The notes under the pieces are model-generated. The model searched no databases and had not been told where the DNA came from. It saw nothing but the letters and a program-made list of their open reading frames with translations. DNA of 64,000 bases from Psococerastis gibbosa. Lineage: Eukaryota; Arthropoda; Insecta; Psocodea; Psocidae. This document shows, in pieces, positions 1 through 11,764 of this stretch. A program made the translations under genes and the position numbers. Positions within the stretch are counted from its first letter, which is position 1. Each line of letters begins with the position of its first letter. Location of the stretch: NCBI GenBank assembly GCA_963971405.1, contig OZ020486.1, forward strand, positions 806,001 through 870,000. Reading direction: 5' to 3'.

Positions 1-149
1 CTATGGTTTTTATACACAAATAAAACATTATCAAGGTCCAAGGAGTGAATAAATTAATGCATTTAACAATGATTGATGCTCAATGTTATTTACTATAAAA
101 ACATAACACGTACTGATCCAAGTACTATCGTCTTGACACTGCTGGAAAT

Positions 150-350
150 TGCCCCCGCCCCCTCCCCGTTTGGAAAGCAGTTGTATATTCTTTGCCTCTA
201 AAATCTATGTAATTATATTAATTCCCTGTAAAATCTCAAAGTTACTTCTAACAAAATCCGTAGAATCAAACTATATTAGGTCTGTTTTCTTTAAACATCT
301 CTCCCGTGGGAGATCCTCGGGCCACCCTTCATATCTCCCGAACCCTCTGG
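150..350 (+). repeat. GC-edged monomer repeat, single
   Basis: GTTGTATATTCTTTGCCTCT and CTCCCGTGGGAGATCCTCGG match the family at 21250 and 38590-38870. Confidence 0.5.
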
Positions 351-454
351 CTCCTGCGTAACGGACACTATGGTCGATTTGGGACAAATATTAACTGAAA
401 TATGAATTTTGTAAGGTTTTGATCGGTGACTACCTTGAAAACGATTACTCGATT

Positions 455-520
455 AGCTCGAACATGCTTTCCTATTTATCAATTACTGTAGTTGATATAA
501 TATGAGTAATTCCATCATAA
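455..520 (-). mobile_element. HINE-like 3' terminal fragment
   Basis: Contains CTCGAACATGCTTTCCTATT, the region around the internal inverted repeat; strongly diverged. Confidence 0.4.
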
Positions 521-1129
521 AAAATATTTCTATGAACGGGCAGAGTTGTGGCGGCCCGAGGTCAAATCACCGCAGATGCAAGCCATAATTTTGGCGCCCC
601 CCCCCCCACCCTTGAAATAATATTTTTTTTTTATCAGGACTTCCACTTCGTGACTTGTAAGTGTACAAGTATATGTAATGGTCAAAAAAATTAAGGCAGA
701 CTGGATTTTTCCAAAATTACTTTTTATTTAATTTAATTACAAGAGAAATCATGTATAAAATATGATCTAAGTTATGAGACACACATAAAATGCCAGTTCA
801 TTAGTTCATTCAGGCTACAGCATGAAAAAATAAGTAGCCTTAACCAGGCTCAGTAGCATGCCCGTCGTAGGAGGGCCGCAGCCAGAATTTTTTTCGGGGG
901 TGGCTGTGGCGATTGTGATCCTATCTAGTGTAAATTTTTTTCTTGAGAATTCACTTGTTTCTAGTGTATTCCTTAGAGGTTATGGTGTACATATCACATA
1001 CATACAGATCACTGCATACAGTATATGATAGCATTAAGACATCAAACGTAAATTTATTGGCGGATTTAGCCTATACAGGCTTATAAGTTTTTGCGGATAT
1101 GCGGACTAAATCGTAATGTTATCATTACG
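520..1129. other. Unassigned
   Basis: Non-coding AT-rich sequence with a C run at 595-609; no gene or recognised repeat. Confidence 0.5.
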
Positions 1130-1620
1130 ACGGTTTGGATTGTACAGAAACAATATAGCATTTAACCCCAGCAAGAGAGAGGCCCGGGGGTCTCCTGAAA
1201 ATATAAGTGGGGGTTTACGCATTTTAACAGCAGCAAAATATATCTATATTACAAAGCTTACAAAGGAATGCTTAATTATAAAAATAATATAGCAATTAAC
1301 CTAAAGAGGGGGGCCCGGGGTAACCCAAGGGGAAGAATTTGATAATGTAACTACAAAACAGTGTGATTTTACAACAGGAAAGCTTACAAAGGAATGCATA
1401 TTCATATTGCTGCAAACAGGGGGGCCGGGGGTCCTCCCCGGGGGAAATTTTTTGAAGAAATAGGCCCGAAATAGTAGGATTTTACGATTTTAACAACAGT
1501 GAAGTTTATAATTTACTGAGGAAGACATATTCATGTTATCCTTCTAGATTAATTTTATTTTCAATTATTCATTTGGGGGGGGGGGGCTGCAGCCCAATAA
1601 GCCCCCCCCCCCTTGCTTGC
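1130..1620 (-). repeat. GC-edged monomer repeats, tandem (inverse orientation)
   Basis: Three or four monomers of the family seen at 21250-22060 on the other strand (AGGCCCGGGGGTCTCC, then TTTTACGCATTTTAACAGCAG). A long G/C palindromic stretch lies at 1576-1611. Confidence 0.65.
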
Positions 1621-2149
1621 CTACGGCCTTGCTCAGTAGGCTTGTGTGCAATCGTGTTTTCTAACATGTGCCACATAAAATAGTTGGGTACAAGTAAGTA
1701 ACTTAAACACAAAACATGACGTGACTTATGAAATATATTCTTCAGATAGCGTAGGAAAGACAAAACCTTAAGTAGTTTCTAATTAGTAATACTGCAACAT
1801 ACTGCCACGACACATTCTTTCCCGCGCCCGCCAAAATGTTCGTAGTTTGCTGTTCGTACATTTTTTTCTTCTTTCCTAAACTGCAGCTCTGTTTACGAAA
1901 TTTAGTTTGACACCTCAATTGTTAATATGAGACAGTAAGAGGTCTTTTGCAATTTTGTTTTGCTATTTTTTTATTAGGGCCTAATGAATTTCCATAATTA
2001 CAAATTTCACCTCCCGTGGCCGTGTCTGTTAGGGCGCCCTTCGTTTCTTCGGCTTCGGCGCCCCTGTTGCTCTTGCACCTGCCTCGGGCTGCCTCTGGCC
2101 GTCAGACCAATACATTACAATACAGTAATAATGGGAGGGTACTCAATGT
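1621..2149. other. Unassigned
   Basis: Nothing coding; CGGCGCCCCTG-type sequence at 2040-2100 hints at another repeat. Confidence 0.5.
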
Positions 2150-2733
2150 GAAATGTGTCGCAGAGTGAATTTTCCATAATTTCTTCAAAAAAGAATTTTT
2201 TGCGGAAACCCAAATCCTTGTTTGGGAAAGCAACCGGTTCGGTTTTGTTACTCTATTGAGTATTGAACACCTAAAACATACCTATAAAGGTAGAAAGCAT
2301 TGATAGAACGGTTCAGCAGAAAAATTATTTTTTAGTTACTTTTCATGAAAATAGAGTCTTTTTTATTTTTTACCCCCAGAAGGAAACTATCAACGGTCAT
2401 GCGATCAATTGTGTTCTGTTAACATTAAGAACGACTGCAATATAATATGTGACTTTAAAGAATTTGTTGGAACCATTTCAGAAAAATAATTTTTTTAGCT
2501 GTGTTTTGGAGGTGAAACCCCCAGAAAATAAAAATAAATATCTTTTGTGAACCATATGCCGAACTTCATCAAAGTTCACCGAGTATTAATCGACGAACAG
2601 ACACATCGACTGGCAGACAGACAGACAGACATTTCGTAAATACCTCGGACACCAAAACGTGTAAATCCGTTGAAATCTCAGAATCGAAAATTTTAACCAT
2701 CACAATGCTTTCCTTATACTACGTATATAAATG
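2150..2733 (-). mobile_element. HINE-like element, 3'-truncated old copy
   Basis: Recognised from the GTGAATTTTCCATAATTTC section to CTTTCCTTATACTACGTATA, with (GACA)n near 2615-2630. Confidence 0.65.
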
Positions 2734-3589
2734 TACAATATAGCTGGTCAACTAACTCGATCAAGGCATTTATTTGTATGATTTATTTTGTGCCAAGTTT
2801 CATCACAATCGTATATATTATGTACACATAAACATAACATAACGGGGAGTGGTTTTAGGTTCAGTGGGTCATGAAATGAAAAGTTGTGAAGAAATTTTGC
2901 GCATGTCGAACATTGGTCGCCGTCCTAATGGCTAATAGGTAGATGAACCTCCCTAAAACAGGATGAAAGATAAATAAGCTCGGCCATTATTATAGACCTA
3001 TTACACCATAACTGTAGATTGGTCTGCTTCACTGATATTTAATACTGTATATTGACAAGAAACTTGTGGTTGTTGTACACGGGATTGGCAATCAGAAGTC
3101 GCTTAGTGGTGATGGATCAGCACCAGATGCCGCAAATGGGTTTTTCATACATGCCCGGGCCGGCCCACCCGGCCGCCCGGCCCGGCCCGGTTTGATTGAT
3201 CAACTAACTTAGGGCGGATATTTATGAGAAGGGAGGAGAAGATTAGCAAGCACTTAGTCGTTGTCTTGACACCACCTGCCGGCTCACACATACATATTGA
3301 TCGCAATCCTATTACGCTACATGTTTTAATCATGCCACTCTGCAAACACCTTCCCATTCCCACAAGCTAACTATAAAAAAAACTATCCTAGATGATTCCT
3401 GTCTTTCCTATAGTAGTCTAGTGTCAGTGCAACATCTAGCGTAAACAGCTGTAATACGGCCATTGCACCGCACAATTTGCGTTTGGCGTTAAAATTAATA
3501 AGTTTCAAACCGGACAGACAGCTTGCTTTCTCAAACTATGTTTTGATTTTGAAGAGAAGTGTTCTCTAACACCCGACCTGAGCCTGCAG
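2734..3589. other. Unassigned, with a CCGG-rich patch
   Basis: No gene. 3151-3191 is a dense GGCCC/CCGG patch. The 72-codon frame across it shows no family features. Confidence 0.5.
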
Positions 3590-4300
3590 GACAACCAGTA
3601 ACTGCAACCGACAGCGTCAGATTCTTAGGAATGCAACTTGACAAGGACTTAAACTGGAACAAACACGTGGTTAAAAAAAACTAAATAGTGGCCTCTTTGT
3701 AGTCAGGCGCCATAGCTCTGTGTGTCCTCCGGAGGTAACTCTCCAGGCCTACGGCATACTACGGCATATTGGCCTGGGGAGGGACCTCCGTAAGGTACAT
3801 GGGCGCTGTACTCAGGTTCCAAAAGAGGGTCCGCTAGATGCTAAAACTGGGACCTCGTGATAGTTGTCGCTCTCACTTCGAATCATTAAAAATCATGACT
3901 GCCCCAAGTCTGTACATAATTAGATGCATTTTTCATATCTTAAAGCTTGAGATGTGGGGGAAATTTAAACAAAACGGGGACACCCACATCTACAACACGA
4001 GACAACGGGGAGACCTTGTAAGGCCAGCGCCACCCACAGCCAAGTGTGAGCGACTGGATCCTATAATACAAGGTTTCGCCTACCCTAGAAAACTCCCGAT
4101 TGAACTGAGAGCGGCGAGAAATGCTTCCCAAATTGCTAAGAAACCATCGCTCTTAGAGAGAGCTTTTTACAATGTCACTGAGGCACTAGCACAATGACAA
4201 TGACAGAACTACCTGATTTTGACGATTTTACTTTATACTTTCTTGTCAATTACTTGTTGATTACTTGCATTGTATAATTTAAGAGTGTACAGCCCGTAGG
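3590..4300 (+). pseudogene. LINE RT C-terminal fragment
   Basis: Reads ATDSVRFLGMQLDKDLNWNKHVV (about 3605-3670), then after frame changes a 119-codon frame (3838-4197) with SHFESLKIMTAPSLYIIRC, HIYNTRQRGDLVRPAP and GFAYPRKLPIELR. This is the usual post-RT part of a CR1/RTE/Jockey-like ORF2 (h.YNTR, y..klPxeLr). 5'-truncated; the 3' UTR fades by about 4300. Confidence 0.7.
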
Positions 4301-4429
4301 AAATTGGCAGCCCGAAATGTAATACTTCTTATTTATATTTTAATTAACTAAGCATGTTATTAAAGATTTGGCTCATCGAAGTTGTAGAAGACTACTTCAT
4401 GCATCATATAATAAGGTATTTTTGCTTTC

Positions 4430-5246
4430 CAATTTATACGTATAGTACAAGGAAAGCTTTGTGATGGTCGAAATTTTTGATTCCGAGATTTCAACGGATT
4501 TACATGTTTTCAGGTCCAAGGAACCCAAGAAAGTGGTTTTTTACGAAATGTCTGTCTGTCGCTCTGTCTGTCTGTCTGTTCATCGATTTCCGGGCTAATT
4601 ACTCGGTCGATTTTTAAGAAATTTGGCATGTAGGTTCACAAAAATCATACCTCAGGGCCATTTTTTTTATTTTGGGCCAATTCAATTTGGGGGGGTTTTA
4701 TTCTCAAAGAACTTATTTAGAAATTATTTCTAAAAAACGGCTCCACGATTTCTTTTAAATTCACATATATTGTAGTCGTTCTTAATGTTGACAAAATGCG
4801 GGGGGTCGCTTGCCCCTTGATAGTTTGCTTCTGGGGGTAAAAAAAAAAAGAACTAAATTTTATTAAAAAATGGCTAAAAAATATTTTTTATGCGAAACCT
4901 TTCAATCGATGATTTCTACCTTCAGGCATGTTTTAGGTGTTAAATTGAGTAACGAAACCGGACAGGTTGCTTTCCCAAAAATTTATTTGGTTTGGCACAA
5001 AAAATTATTTTTAGAAAAAATGATAGAAAATTCGCGCTCAAATGCATTGTGTGCCCTGCCATTATTGCTGTGTGGTAATTAATGTGGTAACTGACCTATC
5101 TAGAATTTATTTCACTTCCAGTGACGTCAGGTGGACAACCCCCCCCCCCCCCCCGATATATCGGTCAGAAATTTAACCACTGGAAAATTATTTACTAATG
5201 TTGATAAATTGGAAAGCATGTTCGAGTAAACTTGGACCGGTTCTTA
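4430..5246 (+). mobile_element. HINE-like element, near-complete copy
   Basis: Starts TTGCTTTCCAATTTATACG, contains (GTCT)n near 4550 and ends ACCGGTTCTT. Near the 3' end the inverted motif ATAAATTGGAAAGC is followed by a CGAGTAAACT-type hairpin (partly degraded here). Non-coding, with a poly-C run at 5138-5154 and a TGACGTCA palindrome near 5123. Confidence 0.75.
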
Positions 5247-5399
5247 GTTTTCGAAATTGCAGTTTTTTTTATAAAATCTATTATACGTGAAAAGTTATTG
5301 TTTATAAAATATTTGTATTTGGGCCGTAACCTGGGGGGGGGGGCTCAGTCTCCCCAAAAGTCCTTTCGCGCGTCAGCGACCCGCGTCAGCGACCAGCGT

Positions 5400-5490
5400 C
5401 ACCCGACCCGAGTTACTTTTTTTCGTACTTGCACCTAGTATTCCAGCTGGCGCTTATCAATTTATTAGACGTTGTCATGTCAAAAGTTGG
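5400..5490 (+). repeat. Repeat with an uninterrupted HINE target site
   Basis: TTCGTACTTGCACCTAGTATT, CGCTTATCAATTTATTA and GACGTTGTCATGTC run continuously here. At 6510-7116 the same sequence is split exactly by the HINE-like copy 6556-7097. Confidence 0.7.
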
Positions 5491-5669
5491 TTGTCTGTAA
5501 GTCGTTTGTAAAGTCAGTTTACGGGCGATGGTTTAACGTGACAACGCCCAAATTAACTTAAACTTAATTAACTAATTAACTTAAATAATAATTATATGGC
5601 TGGAGAGAGAAAGTAATGGGGAAAAGCCCTTAAAAGCCCTTAAGTAATTGGAATTTTTTATATAGATAA

Positions 5670-5880
5670 TAACGCAGCCGAAAGAGGCTTATTTTTGTTG
5701 AAAATCGTGCGCACCCCCTGACGTTTCACACCCCCAAAGCCAAACCCCTTGCTTGATTACAACAAATATAGCATGGCCTGAAAGAGGAAAAATAGACCAA
5801 GACATGGGTAGAATTTTATATAAAATAGGCCTTCCACATCAGCCCAAAAAATTGCTTTAAACCCGGCCTTGCAATTCAAA
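5670..5880 (+). repeat. Dispersed direct repeat, copy 1
   Basis: Shares GGCTTATTTT, CACGTTT/GACGTTTCACACCCC, AACCCCTTGC, TATAGCATGGCCTG and AGACATGGGTA blocks with 6245-6460. Unknown family, no coding potential. Confidence 0.65.
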
Positions 5881-6244
5881 TGGGATTGCTGGAAATGCCT
5901 CCTTTTTTAGAAAGTCTGTGTTCCACTCGTGTTTAAGGGATGAAGGGGTAAACTTGAAAATATGCGTTTATTTTCGTTTGATAACGTAATTCATACTGCT
6001 TCTAATGAGACATTAAAGATGTATTTCGGTTGAAAATTGCCGCCTGTGGAATTTTTTTACTTCATGCATGTAAATGTTTTGAACCTGTTTTCCGCCGAAA
6101 CACGGATGGCTTACACAGTTATACACTCACCAGAGCCTGAACGAAGAGACGGATAGTAAAACTGAATATATATTTGGAAATAGTAAGAAAGGTGAAAAAG
6201 AACTAAAATAGTTTGAAGTTTTCAAATTGGTATTAACACCCCCA

Positions 6245-6460
6245 AAAACGCGGCCGGAAAAGGCTTATTTTAGATGAAAATCGGCAAATTCGGGCCAAAT
6301 TTGGGCGCACCTCCTCACGTTTCCACCCCTGAACGTCGAACCCCTTGCCCTACCACGACAAATGTATAGCATGGCCTGGAAGAGGATGAATAGACAAAGA
6401 CATGGGTATAATTTAAATTGAGATAGAAACCTTCTACATCTGCTTTAAACTCGCGTTACA
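6245..6460 (+). repeat. Dispersed direct repeat, copy 2
   Basis: Second copy of 5670-5880, about 575 bp downstream, with comparable block order and about 80 percent apparent identity by eye. Confidence 0.65.
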
Positions 6461-6555
6461 GACCCGCGTTACGGCCGAGTGACGGATGAACATCACCCAT
6501 GACGTCACTCTTTTCGTATATCCACCTAGTGTTCCAGCCAGCGCTCATCGATTTA

Positions 6556-7097
6556 TTGCTTTCCAATTTATACGTAGTATAAGGAAAGCTTTGTGATGGT
6601 CCAAATTTTCGATTCCGAGATTTCAACGGATTTACACGGTCCCAGGAACCCAAAAAAGTGGTTTTTACGAAATGTCTGTCTGTCGCTCTGTCTGTCTGTC
6701 TGTTCGTCGATTTCCGGGCAAACTACTCAGCCGATTTTGATGAAATTCGGCACGTAGGTTCACAAAAATCATACCTCGGGCTAACTCAATTTGGGGGGTT
6801 TTTATTTTCAAAAAACTTCAAAAAAACGTCTAAAAAAAATTATTTCCCGAAAACGGCTCCAACGATTTCTTTTAAATTCACATATATATTGTAGTCGTTA
6901 CTAATGTTAACAAAATGCGGGGGGTCGCTTGACCCTTGATAGGTTTCTTCTGGGGGTAGAAAAATAAAAATAACTAAATTTTAATGAAAAATGACTAATA
7001 AATAATTTTTCTGCGAAACCTTGCTATCGATGACTTTCTCTATCTACTAATTTTGATAAATTGGAAAGCATGTTCGAGTAAACTCGGACCGGTTCTT
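6556..7097 (+). mobile_element. HINE-like element, internally deleted copy
   Basis: Complete ends (TTGCTTTCC ... ACCGGTTCTT) and (GTCT)n at about 6673-6705. The segment between about 7030 and 7050 is missing compared with the 870 bp copies. Flanks continue a repeat (GCGCTCATCGATTTAT | GACGTTGTCACGTC) seen without insertion at 5448-5483, which defines the element ends. Confidence 0.8.
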
Positions 7098-7099
7098 TG

Positions 7100-7340
7100 A
7101 CGTTGTCACGTCAAATGTTTAAAAAAGTCTAAGTAAGGGTGCTTCCCACTAATATTTATTGGGTGTGTATGGTGTGTTAGTTCTATTCGATATTGTAATA
7201 TTTTCCTTTTTTTTAAGTTAGATTTATATTATTGTATAAAATTGTATTATCTATTTTAGGTTAATTCGAAGATGGACCGATAGGCCCAAAATTCACCCAT
7301 ATGGAAAATAAAGTCAATTTTCTTTCTTTCTTTAGAAAAA
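7100..7340 (+). repeat. Probable LINE 3' terminus with (TTTC)n
   Basis: AT-rich, with ATAGGCCCAAAATTCACC, AATAAAGTC and a short (TTTC)n end at 7318-7332. Looks like a LINE 3' UTR; no coding part is attached. Confidence 0.4.
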
Positions 7341-8654
7341 TCTAAAGCCCCCCCCCTCAAAACCCTTGGTATACGTACCCAAGACCTCAGAAATATTAGG
7401 GAATATCTCCTAACGTTGAACTATATATATATAGGTTTAGAGAGCCCCCAAATACCAAAATACCAAATTTCCCAAGTCAATGCTTCATAGAAAATACCTG
7501 CGAATGAAACGTATGTATATACGAGTACATACTGTATATATTGTAGATCCCAATTAAGGCATTTTTGGAAATAGCATTATTATTGTGAAGCAATATATTC
7601 TTTGCATTGGCCTACTGGAAAATCTATATCCATGGGGCAATTATTTACCATGGAGCTATTATTTATTTATATATATTTATGTACCGCCCATAAGTCGTGG
7701 AAAAAGTAGTCGTAAGTAATCGAGATCGGTATATCATGTATAATATGCCAATTTTATTAATAGTCGTGCCTGTCAGCAGAGACGTAGAATGATGGTGGGG
7801 GCAAAACTAACTAGACCTTATGACGTCATCAGGCATCCAGGATAAGGAAAAATTGAAAATATAAGAGCAAAATCCATTGTAATAGTAGTAAAGTATATAG
7901 CTACTATAGATTTTACAAAGGAATTTATATATTGATATTGCTGCAAACAGGAAAGCCATGAACCACGTCTTACAATGCTCCAGAGCTGGGGCAAGATGGA
8001 CCGTGCCAGTAAAAGACGTAAAGTAAAAGCTAATCTTTTTGGAATAATAGTTGTTGGGGGCAGCGGGAGAGAGCGGTTCATCTAAATTCAAAAATGTAAT
8101 TCCAATTGTGCTGTGGACTCAGTGGAGCGACACCACAATGCCGTCGTCAATTACCGAGCGAAAGACTGGCGAGAGCCTGCCATTTACATGTGCAACCCTT
8201 TCCTCTTAGCCGTTAGTTAGTAATAACTCCGTTAAGTAACAAGACCTGTGCTGCCCAGCGATTGCTTACCTGAGAGCACCATTTCTAAGGATAATCAAAA
8301 AATATGTAACGCTCGCTTGCTCGCGGTAATTAGTTTGATCTGTGTTAGTTTAGTGTTAATTTTCAAATTAGTTAATTCGCTTCATAATAAAGCAATTCGT
8401 GCTATCAGCAATTTTCTGGCTTGTTTCCACATGACAAATCTCCACTTTATTTCATTTAGCGTTGGGGGCTTTCGGGTGACCAAAATGTATTTTATGTACC
8501 TACTACCTATAGAGACGGCGACCAATGGTTGACTTGCCGAAAATTTCTTCATAAACACTGTAATAATTTTTGTCTTGATCGAGTTATCAAGATCCGCCGT
8601 TTTTTTCTCAATGTGGTCCATGATGAAAACATTAAAAAACTCATGCCTCAGTTA
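7341..8654. other. Unassigned
   Basis: Short frames only (for example 7807-8091, two overlapping minus frames) without recognisable domains. 7900-7960 has ATTGCTGCAAACAGG as in the GC-edged monomers. Confidence 0.5.
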
Positions 8655-8815
8655 ACATTTGTCGCAGACGAATACAATTAAATGGGAATGAATCATTGAA
8701 AGTCCGTATTATTATCTAACATAATGGTTGTCAACTTTACGATAAATCAGCGATTTCAAGAATACAATACAATACAGTCAATGTGAAAATAATTTGATAG
8801 CTACTTAATCAAAAG
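8655..8815 (+). repeat. Dispersed repeat, copy 1
   Basis: Shares CCGTATTATTATCTA, ATAATGGTTGTC/AATCGC, TAAATCAGCGATTTCAAGA and GTGAAAATAAT blocks with 47800-47960. Each copy lies just upstream of a HINE-like copy. Confidence 0.55.
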
Positions 8816-8854
8816 TTCATAGTCTAAATTTAGACCACAGGACCGTTTTGCTTG

Positions 8855-9767
8855 TTGCATTCCAATTTATACGTAGTATAAGGAAAGCTTTGTGACGGTC
8901 CAAATTTTCGATTCCGAGATTTCAATGGATTTACACAAACCAAAAAAAGTGGTTTTTACGAAATGTCTGTCTGTCTGTCTGTCTGTTCGTTGATTTCCGG
9001 GCAAACTACTCGGTCGATTTTTATGAAATTCGGCATGTAGGTTCACAAAAATCATACCTCGGGAAAAATTTTTTATTTGGGGTTAACTCAATTTGGAGGG
9101 GGTTTTATTCTCAAAAAACTCCAAAAAAACGTCTAAAAAAATTATTTCCCCAAAACGGCTCCAACGATTTCTTTTCAATTCTCATATATTGTAGTTGTTA
9201 TTAATGTTGATAAAATGCGGGGGGGGGGGGGTCGCTTGCCCCTTGATAGTTTGCTTCGGGGGGTAAAAAAATAAAAATATGTAAATTTTAATGAAAAATT
9301 ACTAAAAAATAATTTTTCTGCGAAACCTTTCTATCGATGATTTCTACCTTCAGGTATGTTTTCGGTGTTAATTTGAGTAACGAAACCGCATTGGTTGCTT
9401 TCCCAAAAAATATTTGGCTTTGCTCAAAAACTTATTTTTTGAAAAAATGTTAGAAAATTGGCGCTCAAATGCATTGTGTGCCCCGCAATTATTGCTGTGT
9501 GGTAATTAATGTGTTGGTGTGACCTTTCTAGAATTTATCTCACTTCCAGTGACGTCAGGGGGACAACCCCCCCCCCCCCCTCCGAAATATCGGAAATTTA
9601 ACCACTGGAGAATTATTTACCATGAAATTACTCATATTCTCAATCTACTAATGTGCGTCAAATGACCTACCAGCCAAGGACGGGCGTTGGCTGAAGAAGA
9701 AGAAGAAGAAGATCTACTAATGTTGATAAATTGGAAAGCATGTTCGAGTAAACTCGGACCGGTTCTT
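8855..9767 (+). mobile_element. HINE-like element, full copy with a small insertion
   Basis: Runs from TTGCATTCC to GGTTCTT with (GTCT)n near 8965-8990. Includes the G/C runs and the 3' hairpin CGAGTAAACTCG. A 57 bp insertion is present at 9655-9711. Confidence 0.8.
9655..9711 (+). mobile_element. 57-bp retroposon stub with (GAA)n tail
   Basis: Sits in a HINE-like copy and is flanked by an exact 12 bp duplication ATCTACTAATGT (9643-9654 and 9712-9723). It ends in a (GAA)n tract, so it looks like the 3' tip of a SINE or LINE inserted by target-primed reverse transcription. Confidence 0.65.
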
Positions 9768-10029
9768 GATGTTGTGATCGAGAAAATAATGCAACCATGA
9801 GCCTTCGACCATATAATAGATACAGTATACTGAGTATAATATATATTATATGCCTATGGTCTAAGAATGTAACCAATAGAGAGCTCAATTTTTCGTTGTC
9901 AGAACCCATTTTTATTTTTAATTACATACAAAAATACAAAAGTGGGGTTGACGCTATTGCGAAATGTGTTGTACAATATGTTATCTTTTAGATATTTAGT
10001 GTCTCGTGAAGTGGAGCTTGCGCTTATAT
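9768..10029. other. Unassigned
   Basis: AT-rich, no repeat or gene seen. Confidence 0.5.
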
Positions 10030-10165
10030 GAAATCTACTAAACTAATTTTGGCTGAAGAGATAACCTCCTCGTTATAACCGAAGTTAGACGATGTAGAAA
10101 AAACTGGACTTGGTCGGATTCGAACTGGTTCAGCGGTTAAGACGAGTAATAATGGCACGATACGC
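10030..10165 (-). repeat. tRNA-containing short element, rearranged copy
   Basis: GATAACCTCCTCGTTATAACC, GAAAAAACTGGACTTGG, CGGATTCGAAC and then TTCAGCGGTTAAGACGA, all modules of the element at 33119. The A-box-like module is inverted relative to the B-box-like module, so it is not a tRNA. Confidence 0.55.
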
Positions 10166-10828
10166 AATGTGTCGGAAGCGTGAATTTTCCATAATTTCAA
10201 AAAATATATATGTTTTGCACAAAACCTAATCTTTGTTTGGGAAAGCAACCCATTCTGTATTTTTTATTATAGTTAACACCTTAAACATACCTGAAGGTAG
10301 AAACCAATGATAGAAGCGGAAGGGTTCAGCAGAAAAAATATTTTTTAGACATTTCCCATGAAAATTGAGTCATTTTTATTTTATTACCCACCAGAAGCAA
10401 ACTATCGAGTGGCAAGTTTTTTCTGAGCGTAAAATTTAACACCTCAAAATTTAATTAGCCCAAAATGAAGAAAATGGTCCCGAGGTATGATTTTTGTAAA
10501 CCTTCATCACTTCATCACACATCAACCACTTTTTTTGGTTCCTGGTACCTGATCAAAACGTAAATCTGTTGAAATCTAGGAATTGAAAATGTTGACCATC
10601 ACAAAGCTTGCCTTATACCAAGGGTGGATTTTGCCTCCAATTTAGGGGGGGGGGGGTCAGCGGCCAGGTTCAGTGGATTATAACATTAAAAAACATAATT
10701 ATTTTTAATTTGCCCACTGTAAACCCATCGTTGTCTAATGTAGGTTCATTTATTTGGGGGGGGGGGTCAGGGGGTCCGAACCCCCCCCCCTAAAATCCGC
10801 CCTTGCCTTATACTCGTATAATAATATA
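10140..10828 (-). mobile_element. HINE-like element interrupted by a MITE
   Basis: Diverged, 3'-truncated copy from CGGAAGCGTGAATTTTCC to its 5' end; the hAT-type MITE 10619-10805 is inserted in CCTTATAC near the terminus. Confidence 0.6.
10619..10805 (+). mobile_element. hAT-type MITE, copy 1
   Basis: 187 bp with terminal inverted repeats CAAGGGTGGATTTT / AAAATCCGCCCTTG and an exact 8 bp duplication CCTTATAC (10611-10618, 10806-10813). G-runs and C-runs lie just inside the ends. It is inserted in the terminal part of a HINE-like copy. The second copy is at 43298-43487 in the opposite orientation. Confidence 0.85.
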
Positions 10829-11379
10829 CGTACTAGTACTCTAGTAGCATAATAAAGCATTGCTGGTTTTATGCATTAAGTGAGCTCACAGACCTATCCG
10901 ATTAGATAGTTGTGAAGCTGTGTCTAGCAATACGATTCTTGTCACAGACGTATTGGCGCTTCATGCTATTGATTATAGAAAGAAACTGTAGCAATAGATT
11001 GCAATTCGGAAAAGGACAGTGTTATAGGCAGAAAATCGCTGGAGGTCATTTTCAACAATGTTCCGCCTCGAAATTTAGTAGGAAAATGACCGGATTCAGC
11101 ACCTCCAAAACAATAAAAAAATGAAACGAAAATTTGGGGCCGATGGAAAAGTAAAGATAATACTGGATTATTGGTTATTATGTTGTACAGTATTGGCTGA
11201 CGTAGGCCGTGCTGCAGTATGCACATACAGTCGCTCACTTACTGTTACGCGGATTCCCTTGTTTTCTGCTGGGTTCCTTATTCCTAATTCATAATGTCTT
11301 TGTGTCGAATATGGTTCATGGGGTCGCCCATGTGCTAGGCTTTTAAGATATTGTGCTAGACTGGTTGATTTGTTATTAA
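10829..11379. other. Unassigned
   Basis: No supported gene. Overlapping short frames on both strands have no family features. Confidence 0.5.
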
Positions 11380-11764
11380 GGTGCCCATTCCATTGACCGG
11401 CTAGGGCTATTTCCAACAACGGTGACGTGGTAGCAGACATTCAAGACTTAGGTAGCGTTTCCACCGACCTCGCATTGCAGAATTGACGGAAATGTTTATT
11501 TTCCTCTATGCCATAGTTAAAATTGATCAATGATCATACAGTAAAATCACAAACAAACAAACTAAAATTAAAAAAATGGCGTCATGGGATATGTTAAGTA
11601 CAAACATTTTAATTGATTTCTATAAAAAGAAAAATTCTAATTTCCGTCAATGTCATTTGCATTCTGCAATGCGACATCGGTGGAAACGCAACCTAAGTCT
11701 TGAATGTCTGCTACCACGTCACTGTTTTTGGAAATAGCCCTAGCCGGTCAATGGAATGGGCGCC
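11380..11764. mobile_element. Fold-back MITE with about 110-bp inverted arms
   Basis: The left arm (11380-11493) and right arm (about 11645-11764) are near-perfect inverted copies, starting GGTGCCCATTCC and ending GGAATGGGCGCC. The centre of about 150 bp is AT-rich. No transposase. Target duplication not clear (possibly a 3 bp TA-type site), so the superfamily is open. Confidence 0.8.

Noticed and set aside
4870-5082. 70-codon frame in a HINE-like copy (related frames near 49000)
   Set aside because: These frames are not conserved between copies and carry no known domain; the family appears non-coding.
6658-6894. Frame with VCLSVDF-type repeats
   Set aside because: It is the translation of the (GTCT)n array in a HINE-like copy.
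7807-8091. Two overlapping minus-strand frames
   Set aside because: Overlapping in different frames, no homology recognised, AT-rich surroundings.
10080-10165. Possible tRNA gene
   Set aside because: Only A- and B-box-like pieces are present, in inverted relative order; no cloverleaf can form.
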